Shown here: piece by piece, positions 44,749-57,170 of the stretch
How positions within the stretch are numbered: the first letter of the stretch is position 1
Layout of the letters: every line of letters starts with the position of its first letter
NCBI GenBank assembly: GCA_002049455.2
Contig: KV918783.1
Span: 248,001-312,000, forward strand
Direction: 5' to 3'
Length of the DNA: 64,000 nt
From: Porphyra umbilicalis
Taxonomy: Eukaryota > Rhodophyta > Bangiophyceae > Bangiales > Bangiaceae
Notes under the pieces: model-generated
Told to the model about the DNA's origin: nothing
Seen by the model: the letters and a program-made list of their open reading frames with translations, nothing else
The model's database searches: none
Position numbers and translations under genes: made by a program

Positions 44749-46582
44749 CCCTGGACTTCAGTACAGGGTACTACTATACACACCCACACGTTGGATAATA
44801 AGTTGCCTTTTCCAGTCCACGTTGCGGGAGTACTTGACCAAAACCGTCCCGGGCGGGCCTTTTTGCGTCCTACGTTGTCCGGCGACGTCCCCAGCTTGTC
44901 TCTTAACTACGGAAAGAAGCGCACAGGTCCGCCCGACCATCGTACGAGTTTTCTCGAGGTGGCGACGTCTTCATCGTTCGTACGGTCCGCGGGAGCAGAT
45001 CGTGGTTTAAGAGGTACGTGAGGGTAGGTGCGGTGTTTACGGGGTCGTGGGGGCAAGTGGAAGCGGCCACGAACGACCATGACGTCACAACTCCACGGTA
45101 GTTGGCCAGAATCGGGCTCTGAAGGCCCTGTGGGAGGTGTCCGTTTTGAGTTTTCAAACGGGGGGGGGCGTGCCGGCGCTAAATGCGTGGCGGTCTCCGT
45201 GGTCGCGTCCGTTCCCGCAACAAGCCGGGCTGCGAGCTGTGAGGTGGCGTGTTAACGACACAGGGCGGCGGTTGTGGCGGTCTGGTCACGGGCGCGAGCG
45301 TTTGGGTGTACGTCGACCACATCTGGGAGCCGCGGGGAGGGGAGGGTGGTGGTCGCACGGCATGTCATGGAGGGGTGCCGCTTGCATGGGGCTGTGGCTG
45401 ACCTCGGACGGGCTGTGGTTGTGCTGCTGTGTTATGAATGGTGGTGATGGTGGCGAGCTTCATCGGAGCAGTCGCCGGAAGCGTTCTGCGTGCGGGTGCC
45501 ACGCCGCCACGGCGGTCGCCGACGGCACGGCGCTGCCGCTGCGCGCCACCGCCGTCGACGTGGCCGCGTCCGCGTTTGGGGTGGTGACCTTCCCCGACTG
45601 GCGGGGGGGGGGGTGGAGCTCGACCGCGCCACACGGCGCGGGGGTCGCGTCGTTGTCACCGCTTCGGCGGACGCGGAGGGGGGGGCGTGCGCCGCCTACC
45701 GGCGGGCGTTCAGGCGGGCCCCCGGCCGGCCGCGTGCACGGGGCGGTGGCCGCCGCCGAGGGCTACCGCGTCGCCGTGGATGAGCGCCGCGAGTTCTTGG
45801 GGGAGGCCGCCGCCGCCGCCCCGGCATCGGCGGCGGCGGGCGCGAGGGTGGGGTGGGCAGGGGGGGGGGGTAGACCACCAGTGTGCGGGCGACCCCCGGG
45901 GGGGGCCTTGGGCCCCGTGGGGGGGAGACGCCTGCGGAGGACTCCGCGCCGCCGCGCTCGTTGGGTACTCGCCGGTGGATGGGCCGCGGCGGGTGAGGGG
46001 GAGATGGACGGCGACGGCAGCACTGGCGGGCATGCCGACGGCGCGGGGGGCTTTGCCGACGGTGCGGGCGGCATTGCAGACGGCGCGGGCGGCCTTGACG
46101 ACGTTGCGGCCACGGCGGCGGCGGTGGCATCGGCGGCACAGCCGCTGCCGCCGTCGCTGTCGCCCAACGTTGCCGCCACGGGGCTGCGGGTGAGCGGGCG
46201 CGCCCGCCGGCAGCGGCCGGTGGAGCCGTGGCACCACCTGTTTGGACCCCGCCGGTCGTGTGGGAGGTTGTCCCCGTGTGGGGGGGGCACGGCGGCCGCC
46301 GCAGCGGCGGCGGCCGCGCCGTCTGCCGCCGCCCCCACCGCACCATATGTGTTCTTTGCGCCCGACACGATTGCTGGTGACGCACCGCCGCCGTCGCCGT
46401 GTGGCTTGGGTGGCGGCGGCGGCGGTAGCGGAGGCGGTGGCGGCGACGCGTCCAGCGTCGGCCGGTGGGTTCCCGGCTGGTGGCCGCCGTGCTTCAGTGG
46501 CAGCCGCCGCCACGGCGGCGGCGGCGGACGCTGCCTATCTTTCGTCTTGTGAAAACGTTTTTTTCGTTTTGCAAGTCCAGGG
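44749..46582. mobile_element. Repeat element A with inverted CCCTGGACTT ends
   Basis: Begins CCCTGGACTT at 44749 and ends AAGTCCAGGG at 46582, a perfect 10-bp inverted terminus. The right end is followed by TATTTTCGCGAACGCGCTTT, which also follows element B. The left 80 bases resemble the left end of B (GGGTACT, ACACAC, then GCGGGAGTACTTG). The interior carries an open plus frame, 45137-46552, part of which (GTALPLRATAVDVAASAFGV, and later EGYRVAVDERREFLGEA) reads like decayed protein; its identity is unknown. Termini resemble those of the 690-bp repeats, so they may be one superfamily. Confidence 0.6.
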
Positions 46583-46607
46583 TATTTTCGCGAACGCGCT
46601 TTCAGTT

Positions 46608-47938
46608 CCCTGGACTTTATTCTAGGGTACTTATCAACATGCGCATGGGGTCACACACATAACTTTTTTTTTTCTCCAGTGCACGCGCGGGAGTACTTGC
46701 GGTTGGCCCCGTGTGCACACCTTTTCGGGCGGTACGCAGTGTATCGATCATTGCTGCGGGTTCTTTGGGCATGGTTCGGTGCGCAACATGCGTCCAGCAC
46801 TTTCTGTAGCTTTTCTCGTTTGTAGCATGTCAGCCGCGGTCATACGGACGCCGTACGTCGCTTTTCGTAGGATGTCCGGGTCAGTTGCCTCAGAATGAGG
46901 GTGGTGCGTTCAGACCCCCGGAAACGTCGATCTGGTCAGACGCGGGGACTGTATTTGGTGGTAAAGTCCGGCGATGGCGCTCCACTGGACAACCAAGGCA
47001 CATTCTGTTCGAATTTTCAAGCAGACACTCGCGACCCATCGTCCTGGAGGAGGGCTCCCGGACGGCCGGCGGGAGCTGCCGACGGCCGCACCACCGCTGT
47101 CGTCGGGGTCACCACCGCGGCGGCCGCACACGCCCGACACACCCCCCGCGCGCGCGTCGGTGCGCGACCGCCCGCGACCAACACAGCCGGCGCGCGGTCG
47201 GCCGCCGCGCCGACGAGGCGACCAGCCCCACCCACCCCCCCGCGCGCGCGTGTTGGTGTCCCCGCAGGCGGCCGCACCGCCCGTCGCGCGCAGTATGGCA
47301 TGGTTCGAGGCGCCGCCGCCCCCGCGCCGACGCGGCGGCAGCGTTGACGGCGGCCCCACCCGTTGCGGTGCCCCCCCACTCCTCGCCCCCGCCACTGTCT
47401 AACGGTGGACGAGCTTCGCCGCCGTAGGGAGCGGGGAAGGGCGCCGGCAGCGCCACCGCCGCCTCCCCTGCCGCGGCTGCCGCCGCTGTCGCGCCCGCCA
47501 TCGCCGCGACTGCGACGGGTGGTGGCTGCGACGGCGGCGGCGGCGGCGGCGGGCTGTGGTCCATGGCCCCACCGTCGCCGCTGCCGCCGCTAGCGGGCGT
47601 GCGCACCGCCGCCGACGCGCCGGCGGGGGACGGCGGCGCGGAGTTCGACGGCGGCCTGCCTGCGGCAGCGGCGGCGGCGCCCAACTGCCGCGGCCGTGAC
47701 GACCGGGACGGGTGCGACAGCAGGCCGGCGGCGGTGTGCACGTCTGGAGGTGCGGGGATATTCGTCTGCTTGTCTCTGGGGGGGGAGGCGCGGCGGTGAA
47801 GGCGGCGGCGTGGGCGGTGGCGGCGGCGGTGCTTGTTGGCGGTGGCTTGTTTGCCGAGGATGCGCGGCCGCGCGAGGGGGGTGGTTCGCTTGGGCTGGTC
47901 GTCGGCGGCTGCTTCGCACGTTGTAAACAAGTCCAGGG
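46608..47938. mobile_element. Repeat element B with the same ends as A
   Basis: CCCTGGACTT starts at 46608 and AAGTCCAGGG ends at 47938, followed by TATTTCCGCGAACGCGTTTT (compare the sequence after A). It sits 25 bp after A in the same orientation, as a tandem or repeated insertion. Interior frames on both strands are low complexity. No transposase is seen and the element looks non-autonomous. Confidence 0.6.
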
Positions 47939-48244
47939 TATTTCCGCGAACGCGTTTTCAGTACAATTGTCTTTCATGAGAGCATCATAGCAACTGTTTT
48001 GCGCTTCCACGCACCGCAGCACTTGTCGCCGTGTCGCGGGCTGTGCTACGGGACCGACGTGTCGCGGGCCCCGACCTGCGAGAGCCCCGCACGACGGTCT
48101 GGACACGGAACGCCAGGGAGCACCGTACACAGGCTGCGTCTGGCCCGCCGGAAAAAAGAAAAAAACAAACGAGAGCGAGACAGCCATCGTCTCCAACACC
48201 ACGGGCAACCGCGCGGCCGCGACACCCCCCTCGCGCCCGCCTCG

Positions 48245-48476
48245 TCACGGGTGCTTGCGCGCGAGCTTGACCTTGACGCGCAGCGCCCCCGACGACGCTG
48301 CCCCCGACCGCACCGACCCGCCGACCGACTCCTCCCCCGCCCCCGGCGGGGAGGTCGCCCCCCCCCCCCCCCCCCCCCCCCCCCCGCCGCCGCCACTCGT
48401 CGGCCGCCGCCGCCATTGGCGGCGGCGGCGCCCGCGCGGGCGGCACGCGCCACGGGTCGGCGCCCCCCCCCCCCCG

Positions 48477-48507
<31 letters not shown>

Positions 48508-48794
48508 CCGCCGCGGGCGGGGCTGCCCCCGACCCCCCGCCGGTGTGGCCGCGGCGGCGACAGGTGGTGCTCCCCGACGGGCCGCCGGGGCGGCTCCCAC
48601 ACCGTCCGCGGCCGCGGCGGCGGCGCGTCGCGGCCGCGCGGGCGCTCCCGCGAGCGCGGCCGCCCGGGTGGGCCACTGGCGCGGCCGCCGGCGCCGCTGG
48701 CCGCCAATGGCGGCGGCAGCGGCGGCGGCGCGTCGCCGACGCGCGGCCACTCGCCGTCGCCGCCGCCGCCGCCGCGGGGGCGGGGCGGCGGCAG

Positions 48795-48826
<32 letters not shown>

Positions 48827-51800
48827 CGTGCGGGCGGGAGCGGCCGCGGCCGCCATCGACGCCGCCGCCACCGCCGCCACCGCCATCGACGTCGGGGACG
48901 TCGCGGCCGCGGTCGCGGGAGCGCCCGAGGGCGGCGGGTGGGAGCACCGCCGGCGCGTCGCGGGGGGCGTGGCGCCGCCCCCGCTCCCGCTCCCGTCCCG
49001 CTCCCGCTCCCGCTCCCGGTCGCGGTCGCGGTCACGGTCGCGGGTGCGGGGGCGCTCCCAGCCGCGCTCGCGGCTCGCGCTCCGCTCCCGCGACCGGTCG
49101 CGACTGCGCCCGCGGCTGCGCGCGTGCCCCCGGTCGCGGCTGCGCCCCCGATCGCGGCTGCGCTCGCGGCTGCGGTCGCGCTCGCGGCTCCGCCCGCCGT
49201 CGCGGCTGCGCTCGCGGCTGTGCTCGCGGCTGCGCTCGCGGCTGCGCTCGCGCTCGCGGCTGCGGCTGCGCTCCCACCCGCGGTCGCGGCTGCGGTCGCG
49301 CTCGCGGCTGCGGCTGCGGGGGCGCTCCCAGCTGCGCCCCCACTCGCGGCTGCGGCCGCGGTCCCACTCGCGCCCGAGCTCCGCCTCGTGACTGCGCTCC
49401 CGATCGCGGTCGCGGTCGCGGTCGCGGTCGCGGTCGCGGTCGCGCTCCCGGCGGCCGCGCTCCCGCTCCCGCTCCCGCTCCCGCTCCCGCTCCCGGGGCG
49501 CCGCCTCCCGGCCGCGGTCCCGCTCGGCGGGGGCAGCCGCCCCCGCCGCGCCGCCCCGCTCGGGCGACCGGTCGGGCGGCGGCACGGAGCGCGGGCGGGC
49601 GCTCGCCGGCGGCGCGCCGCCGCTGCCGCCGTCGCCGTCGGCAGCCGCCTTGGCGCCACCCCCGCCGGCGGCCGGCGGCGGCGGCGCGGGCACCCCCCCC
49701 CCCTGGTCGCCGCCCCCCACGTCGGCCGCCGCCACCCCCCCGTCGACGCCGCCGTCGTCGTCGCGGTGCCGCCGCCGCTTCTTCTTCTTGCGCCGCCGCC
49801 GCTCCTCGTCGGCGGCCGCGTCGGGGGGGTCGTCCCCCGCCTCGCCCCCCCCGCCGGCGGGGGCGTCCCCCACCGCCCCCTCCCCGCCGTCGGCGGCAGC
49901 GGCGGCGGCGGCGGCGGCGGCGCTCTCCTCCCGCCGCCGCTTCTTGCGCCGCTTTTTGCGCCGGCGGCGGCGCTCCTCCTCCTCCTCGTCGACGCCAGAG
50001 CCGACGGCCGGCGGCGCGGGCGTCGGCGTGGGCGTAGGCGTCGGCGTGGGCGTAGGCGTCGGCGTCGGCGTCGGCGTCGGCGGTGGCAGCGGCGTCGGCG
50101 GCGGCGGCGGTGGCGGCCGCCTCGCGGTCGGCGCGGGCGGCGCGGCGACGGCTACTCCCGCCGCCGCCGCTGCCGTCGCCGTCCCAAACGGGGGCGCGGC
50201 GGCGGCTGCTCCCGCCGCCCCCGCTGCCGTCGCCGTCCCGACCCGACGGGGCTGCGGCGGCCGCCGCGTCGGAGCCCGCATTGAGGGAAAGGGGCGCCAA
50301 CTCGGCGCCCCCCCCCCCCGCGCGCTCGTCGGCCCACACGCGGAGGAGGTACCGCCCGTCCTCCACGTCCATGGGCGCGGGCAGGCGACCGGCCGACACG
50401 GCCGCCGCCGAGAGCGACGGCGGCTCGTCCGCGACCGCGTCCATCGCCACGTCGGCCCGCTCATCGTCGTCGGGGGGCACGCCGTCGGCGGGCTCAACGG
50501 GCGGCGGCACGTCGGCCGGCTCGCCGCCCCCATCGTCGCTGCCTTGGGCGGAAAAGGCGCCGCTGGGGACCCCCCCGTCCCCCCCCCCCCCCCCCCACGC
50601 CCCACCCCCCCCCGTCCACCTCGTCGGCCACATCGTAGCGGCCGCCACTCCAACTCCGCGGGGACGTCGGCATGGCCGGCACGGCCGCTGCCGCCGCCCA
50701 CCCGCCGCCGCCGCCGCCGCCGCCGCCGCCATCCGCATACGGGTTGCCGCCATACACCCCCCCACCCCCCCCTCGTCCGAGTGCCACCCGCCACTCGTGT
50801 CGTGCACGGTCGTGTCCCCATTGCCCGAGCGCGGGGACCACGGCGGGCTCGCGGGCCCCCCCGGCGACGTTGGCGCGGCGGGCCCAACCTCCTCGGCCAC
50901 GACGTTGCTGCGGGCGCGGCCGCGGCGGCTCCGGCTGCCGCCGCCGCCGCCGCCGACGCCGCTGGCGGCGCCACGCGACTGCGCGCGGGTGCCCCCCGCG
51001 AGCGCCATGGGCGGCGCCGCCGGCGGCCGCACCACCCCGTGCTCCCGCGGTGACGCGCGCGTCGGCACGCTGCCGCCACGCGGGCGCCGACGCGCGCGGC
51101 TGCTGCCGCCGCCGCTGAGCAGCGACGCTTCCCCGCCACCGCCACCGCCGCCGCCGCCAGCGCCAGCAGACGCATACGACGCGGCGCCGCCGCCGGCGGC
51201 CGCGGCGCTGCGGGTGGAGCGGTCCCCCCCCCCCAGCCGAGGCTCGAGCGCGCCCCGACCGCCGGTGCCGGCGGCGGGTGGTGCGACGGCGGCACCACGC
51301 GGATGCGTGGCGGCGGCGGGGCTGCCACCGCCAGGGGCGGCGGCGGGCGCGTCGCACCGGGCACCGGCGCCGCCACAGGCGGCGGCGGCGACGGCGACGG
51401 CGGCGGTGACGGCGGCGGCGTCGGCGGCGGCGGCGGCGGGTGCAGCGCCGCCTCGTACGCGGGGCCGTCGAGGAGGGATACGGGGATGCCGCGGCCCCAG
51501 GCGGCGCGCGCCATCGCCGCCCCGAGGCGCACCGCCGACGCGTCGGGGGCGGTGGCGGCGGCGGCGAGCGCCGCCGCCGCCGCCGCCGCCGCGCCGGCGG
51601 TGCGGCGGCGGAGGGCCACGACGGGGGGGCGGGGGGCGCCCGCCACCCCGCCCGTGGGGGGGGGGGGGCCACCGCCGCCCACAGCGCCCGCGCGACGGCG
51701 CGGCGGAGGCGCGGGGGCTCCCAGTAGAGGCGACCGCCGCCGCCGTCGCCGCCGCCGCCACCGCCGCCGCCACCGCCGCCGCCGTCCGAGGCCGTGTCCA

Positions 51801-53987
51801 TGGCCCCGTCGGCGGCGGCGGGCGCACCGCCGCCGCCGAGCGCCCGCCGCACCGCCGCGGCCATGGCCGGCGGCACGCCAACGCCGTCGCCGAGGCGGTC
51901 GTCGGCGACGAGGGGCGGGGGCGCCCCCCCCCCCCCCCGCGGCAAACACAAGCCGAGGAGCCACGCCACGACCGGCGGGGCGTCTGCAAAGCGCGCCGCC
52001 AGCCCCGCCACCGCCGCCTTGCGCGCCGCGTGCGGCGCCGCAGCGTCGCCCGCCACGGCCACGAGCGCGTTGCGGAGGGGCGTCTGCCGCTGCGGCGGCG
52101 CCGCGTAGGCGGGGCCCCCCGACGCGGCAACGAGGGCGGTGAGGGCGGCGGCGGCGAGGGCCCCCCCCCCCCCCCCCCCGACCCCCCCCCGCTGCCGCCG
52201 CCGCCACCGGCGCCACCCGCGAGGGCGGCGAGCGACAGCTGCCGCGAGATTTCCGCCACCGCCCGCCCGGCGGCGGCGCCGTCGGCCGACGCGGCCGCCG
52301 CGGCGCCGAGCGCCGTCACGAGCGCCGTCCGGTAGCCGCCGTCCGACACGGGGTTGCCCCGGTTGTCATTGCCCGCGGAGAGGGCGAGGAGCAGCGTCAG
52401 CGCGCGGGGGGAAAGACGAGTTTGGTGCGCGACGCCGTCGGCGGCGGCGGTGGCGGGGCGGGGACGGGCGGGGGCGGGCCCCCCCCCGCCCCCCCCGCCG
52501 CCGCCGCCGCCGCCACCGCCGCCTCCACGGCTGCCGCCGTCGCCACGTCGGCGGCGGCGGCGACTTCGGATTGGCGCACGGCGCCGAGGGCGGCGACGAC
52601 CCCCTGCTTGACGTACGCTTCCGGGAGGTCGGCAAACCGGTTGGCCCGCACCGCCGCCGCGAGGCGCGCCTCGGCGGCGGGCCCGACGCCGACCGCCGCC
52701 GCGCCCGCGGCGGCAACGTGGCGCGGGCACGCCCAGTCGAGGAGGGCGGCGAGGCCGGCCGTGCCGCAGGCGGCCAAACCATCCGCCGCCGCCACGCGCA
52801 CGCGCCAGTAGAGCTGCGTGTCGTCGAGGACGCGCGACAGCTCGGCGACGACGGCGCGGAGGAGGCTCGCGGGCCCCGTCATGCCGCCCGGGTCTCTTTT
52901 GGGTGCGTCCCCGTCGGCGGCGGCGCCCGCCGGCGCCCCCCCCCGTCCTCGTTGCCACCCCCACCCCCGTCGCCGCCGCCGCCGCTGGCCGTTGCCGCCG
53001 CCGCGGCGGCGGCCGCCGCCGCCGCCAGCGCGGCCGCCGCCCCCCCGGCGCCGCGTCGACGCGCGGCACGACGTGGCGGACGGACCAGGCGAGCCCCCGG
53101 ACGGCCTCCCGCTGCGCGAGCGCGTCCCGCTCCGTCGCGAGCAGCGCCGTCCAACAGGCGGCCGGCTGCCGCACGGTGATGGCGGCGCCCCACTCGCCGT
53201 CGGGGTCGACGCGCACGCCGAGGACGGAGCCGACGCCCGCCGCGTCGAGGCGGTACTGCGCGTCGACGGCCGACGCGGCGGCGGCGGCGGCGGCGACCAT
53301 GGCCGCCGCCCGGTTGCGCCCCCGCCGCGAGTGGCAGGGGAGCGCCGCCGAGACGGCGCCCTCGCGCACCTCCACCGCGTGGTCGTACGCGCCCTCCGTC
53401 TCCACAAGCCGCACCGTGAGGGTGCCGGAGAAGAGCTGCGGCGGCTGCCGGTCGACGCCCCGGGCGCCGCCGCCGCCGCCGCCGCCGCGGTTATCGCCAT
53501 TACCTCGACCGGCACGCCCCCCCCCCCCCTTGCCGCCGCCGCCGCCGCCGCCGCCGCCGCGGTCATCGCCATTACCTCGACCGGCACGCCCCCCCCCCCC
53601 CTTGCCGCCGGCGCCGGCGCCGGCGCCGGCGCCGGCGCCGCCGGCGCCGCCGCCGTCGCCGCCGGCGCCGCCGCCGTCGCCGCCGCCGCCCGCGGCGGCG
53701 GCCCCAAACGGCGGGGGCGGCGGGTCCCCCCTCCCCACCCCCGGCACCTGCCGGACGACAAACTCGACTTGGTGCTTGCGCGTGTCGTACCGGAACGCAC
53801 ACTCGAGGACCGGCACGGCCGCCGGGGCGGCCGCCCACTGCCGCACGAGCGACCTCAACTCGACGCCGCAAATGGCGCGGAGGCGCTTGAGAAAGGGGGA
53901 GACCGCCAGCCCGACCGTCGCCGTGTCGTCAAAGCCGGTCGCGGCGGGGGGGTGGGGGGCGCCTTTGCGCCCACCGCCACCGCCACC

Positions 53988-54018
<31 letters not shown>

Positions 54019-54693
54019 CCGCTGCCGCCGCCGCCGGGAGTGGGGGGGGGAGGGGCGCCCCCGCCCCGGTGGCGGCAGCAGCGGCGGCGGCCGCCGCAGC
54101 AGCAGCAGCGGCGGCGGCGGCGGCGGCGGCGGCTTTGCGGCCGCCCTTGGCGGCGCCACCCCCCCCGCCGCCCGGCGCCCCCCCCGCCGTGGCGACCCCC
54201 CCCCCGCCTCGCCCGCCGCCGCGAGCGTCTCGGCGAGGATGTCGCGGAGGGCGCGGCGGAAGACGTCCCCCCCGACGCGCTTCTCCACGAGCTGCATGAC
54301 GAGGCCCGCGCGGCGCGCCGCCGCCGCGCCGCTGCCGCGGGAAAAGGCATTGTCGCCGCCATCGTTGCGCGGCCCGCGGCCGCCGCCGCCGCCGCCGCCG
54401 CCACCACCCCCACCCCCACCGCCACCCCCACCCCCACCGCGGCGGGACACGCCGTCACTCCCCCCCTTGCCGTGGGAGTGCCCCTGGCTCGCCGCCACCG
54501 ACGCGTCGTCCCCCCCCCCCCCCCCGCCCCCCCCGCCGCCACGCCCCCCCCCGCGGCGGGACACGCCGTCACCCCCCCCCTTGGAGTGGGAGTGCCCGTG
54601 GCTCGGCGCCACCGACGCGTCGTCCCCCCCGGCGTCCCCCCCGGCGTCCCCCCCGGCGTCGCCCTCGGGGTCCCCCCCGGCGTCTGCCTCGGC

Positions 54694-54726
<33 letters not shown>

Positions 54727-55721
54727 ACGGGCGCCCTCCCCCCCCCGACGCGCGGCGGGAGCACCCGCCCGAGCGCCGCCGCCGCACCCACATCCGCCCG
54801 CACATTGTCGAGCGCGTCCGCCCCCCAAAAGCGGTACCAGTTGCGCCCGAGGCTCGACCGCACGGCCGTGGCGGCCACGTGCCGGCGGATGCCCGCCAAC
54901 AACCACCCGTCGGCGGCGGGGGAGCGCGCGCCGACGGTGACGCCAAAGTAGGCGCCCGCGAGGGCGGCGGCAACGGCGAGGCGCGCGCCCGTGCCGGCCG
55001 CACCCCCGACGCTGCCGTCGGCGGGGGGGGACACGCCGAGGGCGCCGGGGGGGACCTCCCCGGGCGCGACGTGAGGCAGCGCCTCGCCGGGGAGCGTCGC
55101 GAGGCCCCCGGCCCAGGTGTGGGGGTGCGCGTCGCCGCCCGCGCCGGTGCCGAGGTAGACGAGGGTAAAGGTAAAGGCGGGGGGCGCCCGCCCGCCGGGG
55201 GGGGGGGGCGGCCCCCGCCGCCCCGTTTCCGCCGCCAGCGGCGGTGGCGGCGGCGGCGGCGGCGGCACCCGCCGCGCCGCCGCCACCACCACCACCCCCC
55301 TCCTCCTCGTCCGAGTCGTCCCCCCCGTCGGCCTCGTCGGCCTCGTCGACCACGGCGTCCGCCCCCCCCCCGGGGGCGGCGGGAGCCAGCCCAGCAGCGG
55401 GGGCGTCAACCCCCCCCCCCCCCCCCCCCCCCGGCGGCGGCGCCCACGGCGCCGCCGCCACGGCCGGCGCCGCCGTGCCCGTCGGGGGCGCCCCCCCAAA
55501 GTAGTCCCGCACGACCGCGAGGGCGTTGGCAAACAGCGGCGGCGCCGCCGCCGCCAAATCCCGCGCCCGCCCCGGGAGGCACAGGTAGGTGACGGCGGCG
55601 GGCGTCGTCGGGTCGGCAAGCACCAAAAAGGGCCCCGCGACGAGGCCCACGTCTGCCGGCCGCACGGGCGCGGGCGTCCAAAATTCCGTCACCTTCCAGT
55701 AGCCGCCCGCCCCGGGGGGGA

Positions 55722-55774
<53 letters not shown>

Positions 55775-56883
55775 CGGGGGGGGCGCGGGGGGGGGGGGGG
55801 GACGCCCCGCCCGGCCCGTCACCCCCGCCGGCAGACGGCGGGGGCGGGTGCCCGCCGCCCCCCGCCGCGGCGGGGCGCGCAGCGCGGGGCCCCCCCCGGG
55901 GAGCGCCCCCCCCCCCCCCCCCAGCCCGTCGTCGGCCACAAGCGCCGACGCGACGAGCGCGCCCGACGCGGCGGCGGTCACGTCCGGCGGCGCCGACACG
56001 CGGACGGCGAGGGGCCAGCGGGCGGCGACGCCGCCGCCCCCCGCCCCCGCCGGGGGGGGGACCGTGGGGAACCACGGCGCGCGCCCGCCGACCGCCTCGG
56101 CGGCGGCGTAGAGGTAGGGCGCCCCGCCGCGGGTGCGGGCGGCGACCAAGCCGGGCACCGACGCGCCGACGGGCGCCTCAAAGCCGACGGCGAGGGTGAG
56201 GGTCCACGGTGGCGCCGCCGCGGCGGCGGCGGCGGCGGCGACGCCGCCGCCGCCGCCGCCGTCGCCCGCCCCCGCCCCCGCCCCCGCCCCCGCCGACGCG
56301 GCGGCGGCGACCGCCGCCGCCCGCACCGCCTCGGGGATGGTCACGGTGACGGCCCCGCCCGCCCCCGCTTTGGCGCCGCCGCCGACGCGCGCGAGCGCGT
56401 CGCCAAACACATCGTCCACACGCGCGGCGGCGCCGAGGATCGCGTCGGCCCCCGCCGCCGCCGGCGCAGGCGCCACCGCGGCGCCGCCGCCGCCGCCGCC
56501 ACCGCCGCCGCCGTCGCCGCCGTCGCCGTCGCCGCCGCCGCCCCCGCCGCACCCGTCGGCAAAGGGCGCGGCGACGCCGTCGACAGACGCGCCCCACACC
56601 GCCGCCCGCCCGACGGTCAGACACACGTCGGTCGGGGGGGGAAGGGGGGGCAGGTACACCCGACCGTCAAACGCGGGCGGGAGGCCCCCAAGCGTCAACA
56701 CCGTCACGCCCCACACGCGCGCGCCACCGCCGCCGCCGCCGTCGCCGCCGTCGCCACCGTCGCCGCCGTCGCCGCCGTCTCTGCCGCCGCCGTTGCTGCC
56801 GCCGCCGTCGCCGTCGCCGCCGCCGTCGCCGAGGACGACCCGCACGGCGACGCGCTGCGACAGGGGGCGCCAGCCGCGCGGCG

Positions 56884-56914
<31 letters not shown>

Positions 56915-56935
56915 GTCGGCCGCCGCGGGCGCCAT
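48245..56935 (-). CDS. TAF2: TFIID subunit 2 (TAF2), frame-scattered
   Basis: TAF2 is the aminopeptidase-like TFIID subunit that helps position TFIID on core promoters. Start ATG at 56935 (MAPAAADA, then WRPLSQRVAVRVVL). Family blocks in order: APWFPTVPP; TEFWTPAPVRPADVGLVAGP with YLCLPG; FTFTLVYLGTG; GWLLAGIRRH with GRNWYRFWGADAL; AGLVMQLVEKRVGGDVFRRA; SPFLKRLRAICGVELRSLVR; SGTLTVRLVETEGAYDHAVE with LPCHSRRGRN; VRVDPDGEWGA with ATERDALAQREAV; the HEAT-like blocks VLDDTQLYWRVRVAAADGLA and LLALSAGNDNRGNPVSDGGY. The C-terminus is Lys/Arg- and Arg-Ser/Glu/Asp-rich and ends KVKLARKHP. Adjacent blocks lie in different frames; at least ten changes occur, mostly beside C/G homopolymers. No introns with the GTACGT donor used by other genes here are seen. 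Sequence errors in homopolymers are the simplest explanation; unrecognised introns or decay are alternatives. Confidence 0.88.
49009..49520. repeat. Hexamer repeats coding Arg-Asp, Arg-Glu and Arg-Ser dipeptides
   Basis: Runs of GGTCGC, GCTCCC and related hexamers on the plus strand encode RD, RE and RS dipeptides of the TAF2 C-terminal tail on the minus strand. The purest runs are at about 49397-49442 and 49460-49500. Confidence 0.85.
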
Positions 56936-57113
56936 TGCACACCGCGGCGCCGCCCGGCGCCTACATGCGCCGACGCGGCGGGAGACGGGCAGCAACGGCG
57001 GCGGCCGGGGGGGGGGGCGGGGGGGGGGGGGGGGGGGGGAGACACGACCGGCCCGCCGCGGGCGGGGCGGCCGCGGCGGCGGCGGCGGCGGTGGCGGCAG
57101 CGGCGGCGGCAGC

Positions 57114-57170
<57 letters not shown>

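Noticed and set aside
49381-49500. Hexamer array considered as a CRISPR-like or telomere-like repeat
   Set aside because: There are no spacers and no telomeric unit; it encodes RD and RE dipeptides in the TAF2 frame.
48000-50284. 761-codon plus frame opposite the TAF2 tail
   Set aside because: It is the antisense of the RS/RE/RD hexamer repeats.
49032-55619. 2,195-codon minus frame as one protein
   Set aside because: It contains only some TAF2 blocks; the remaining blocks lie in the other two frames, so the long frame is partly a by-product of GC-rich sequence.
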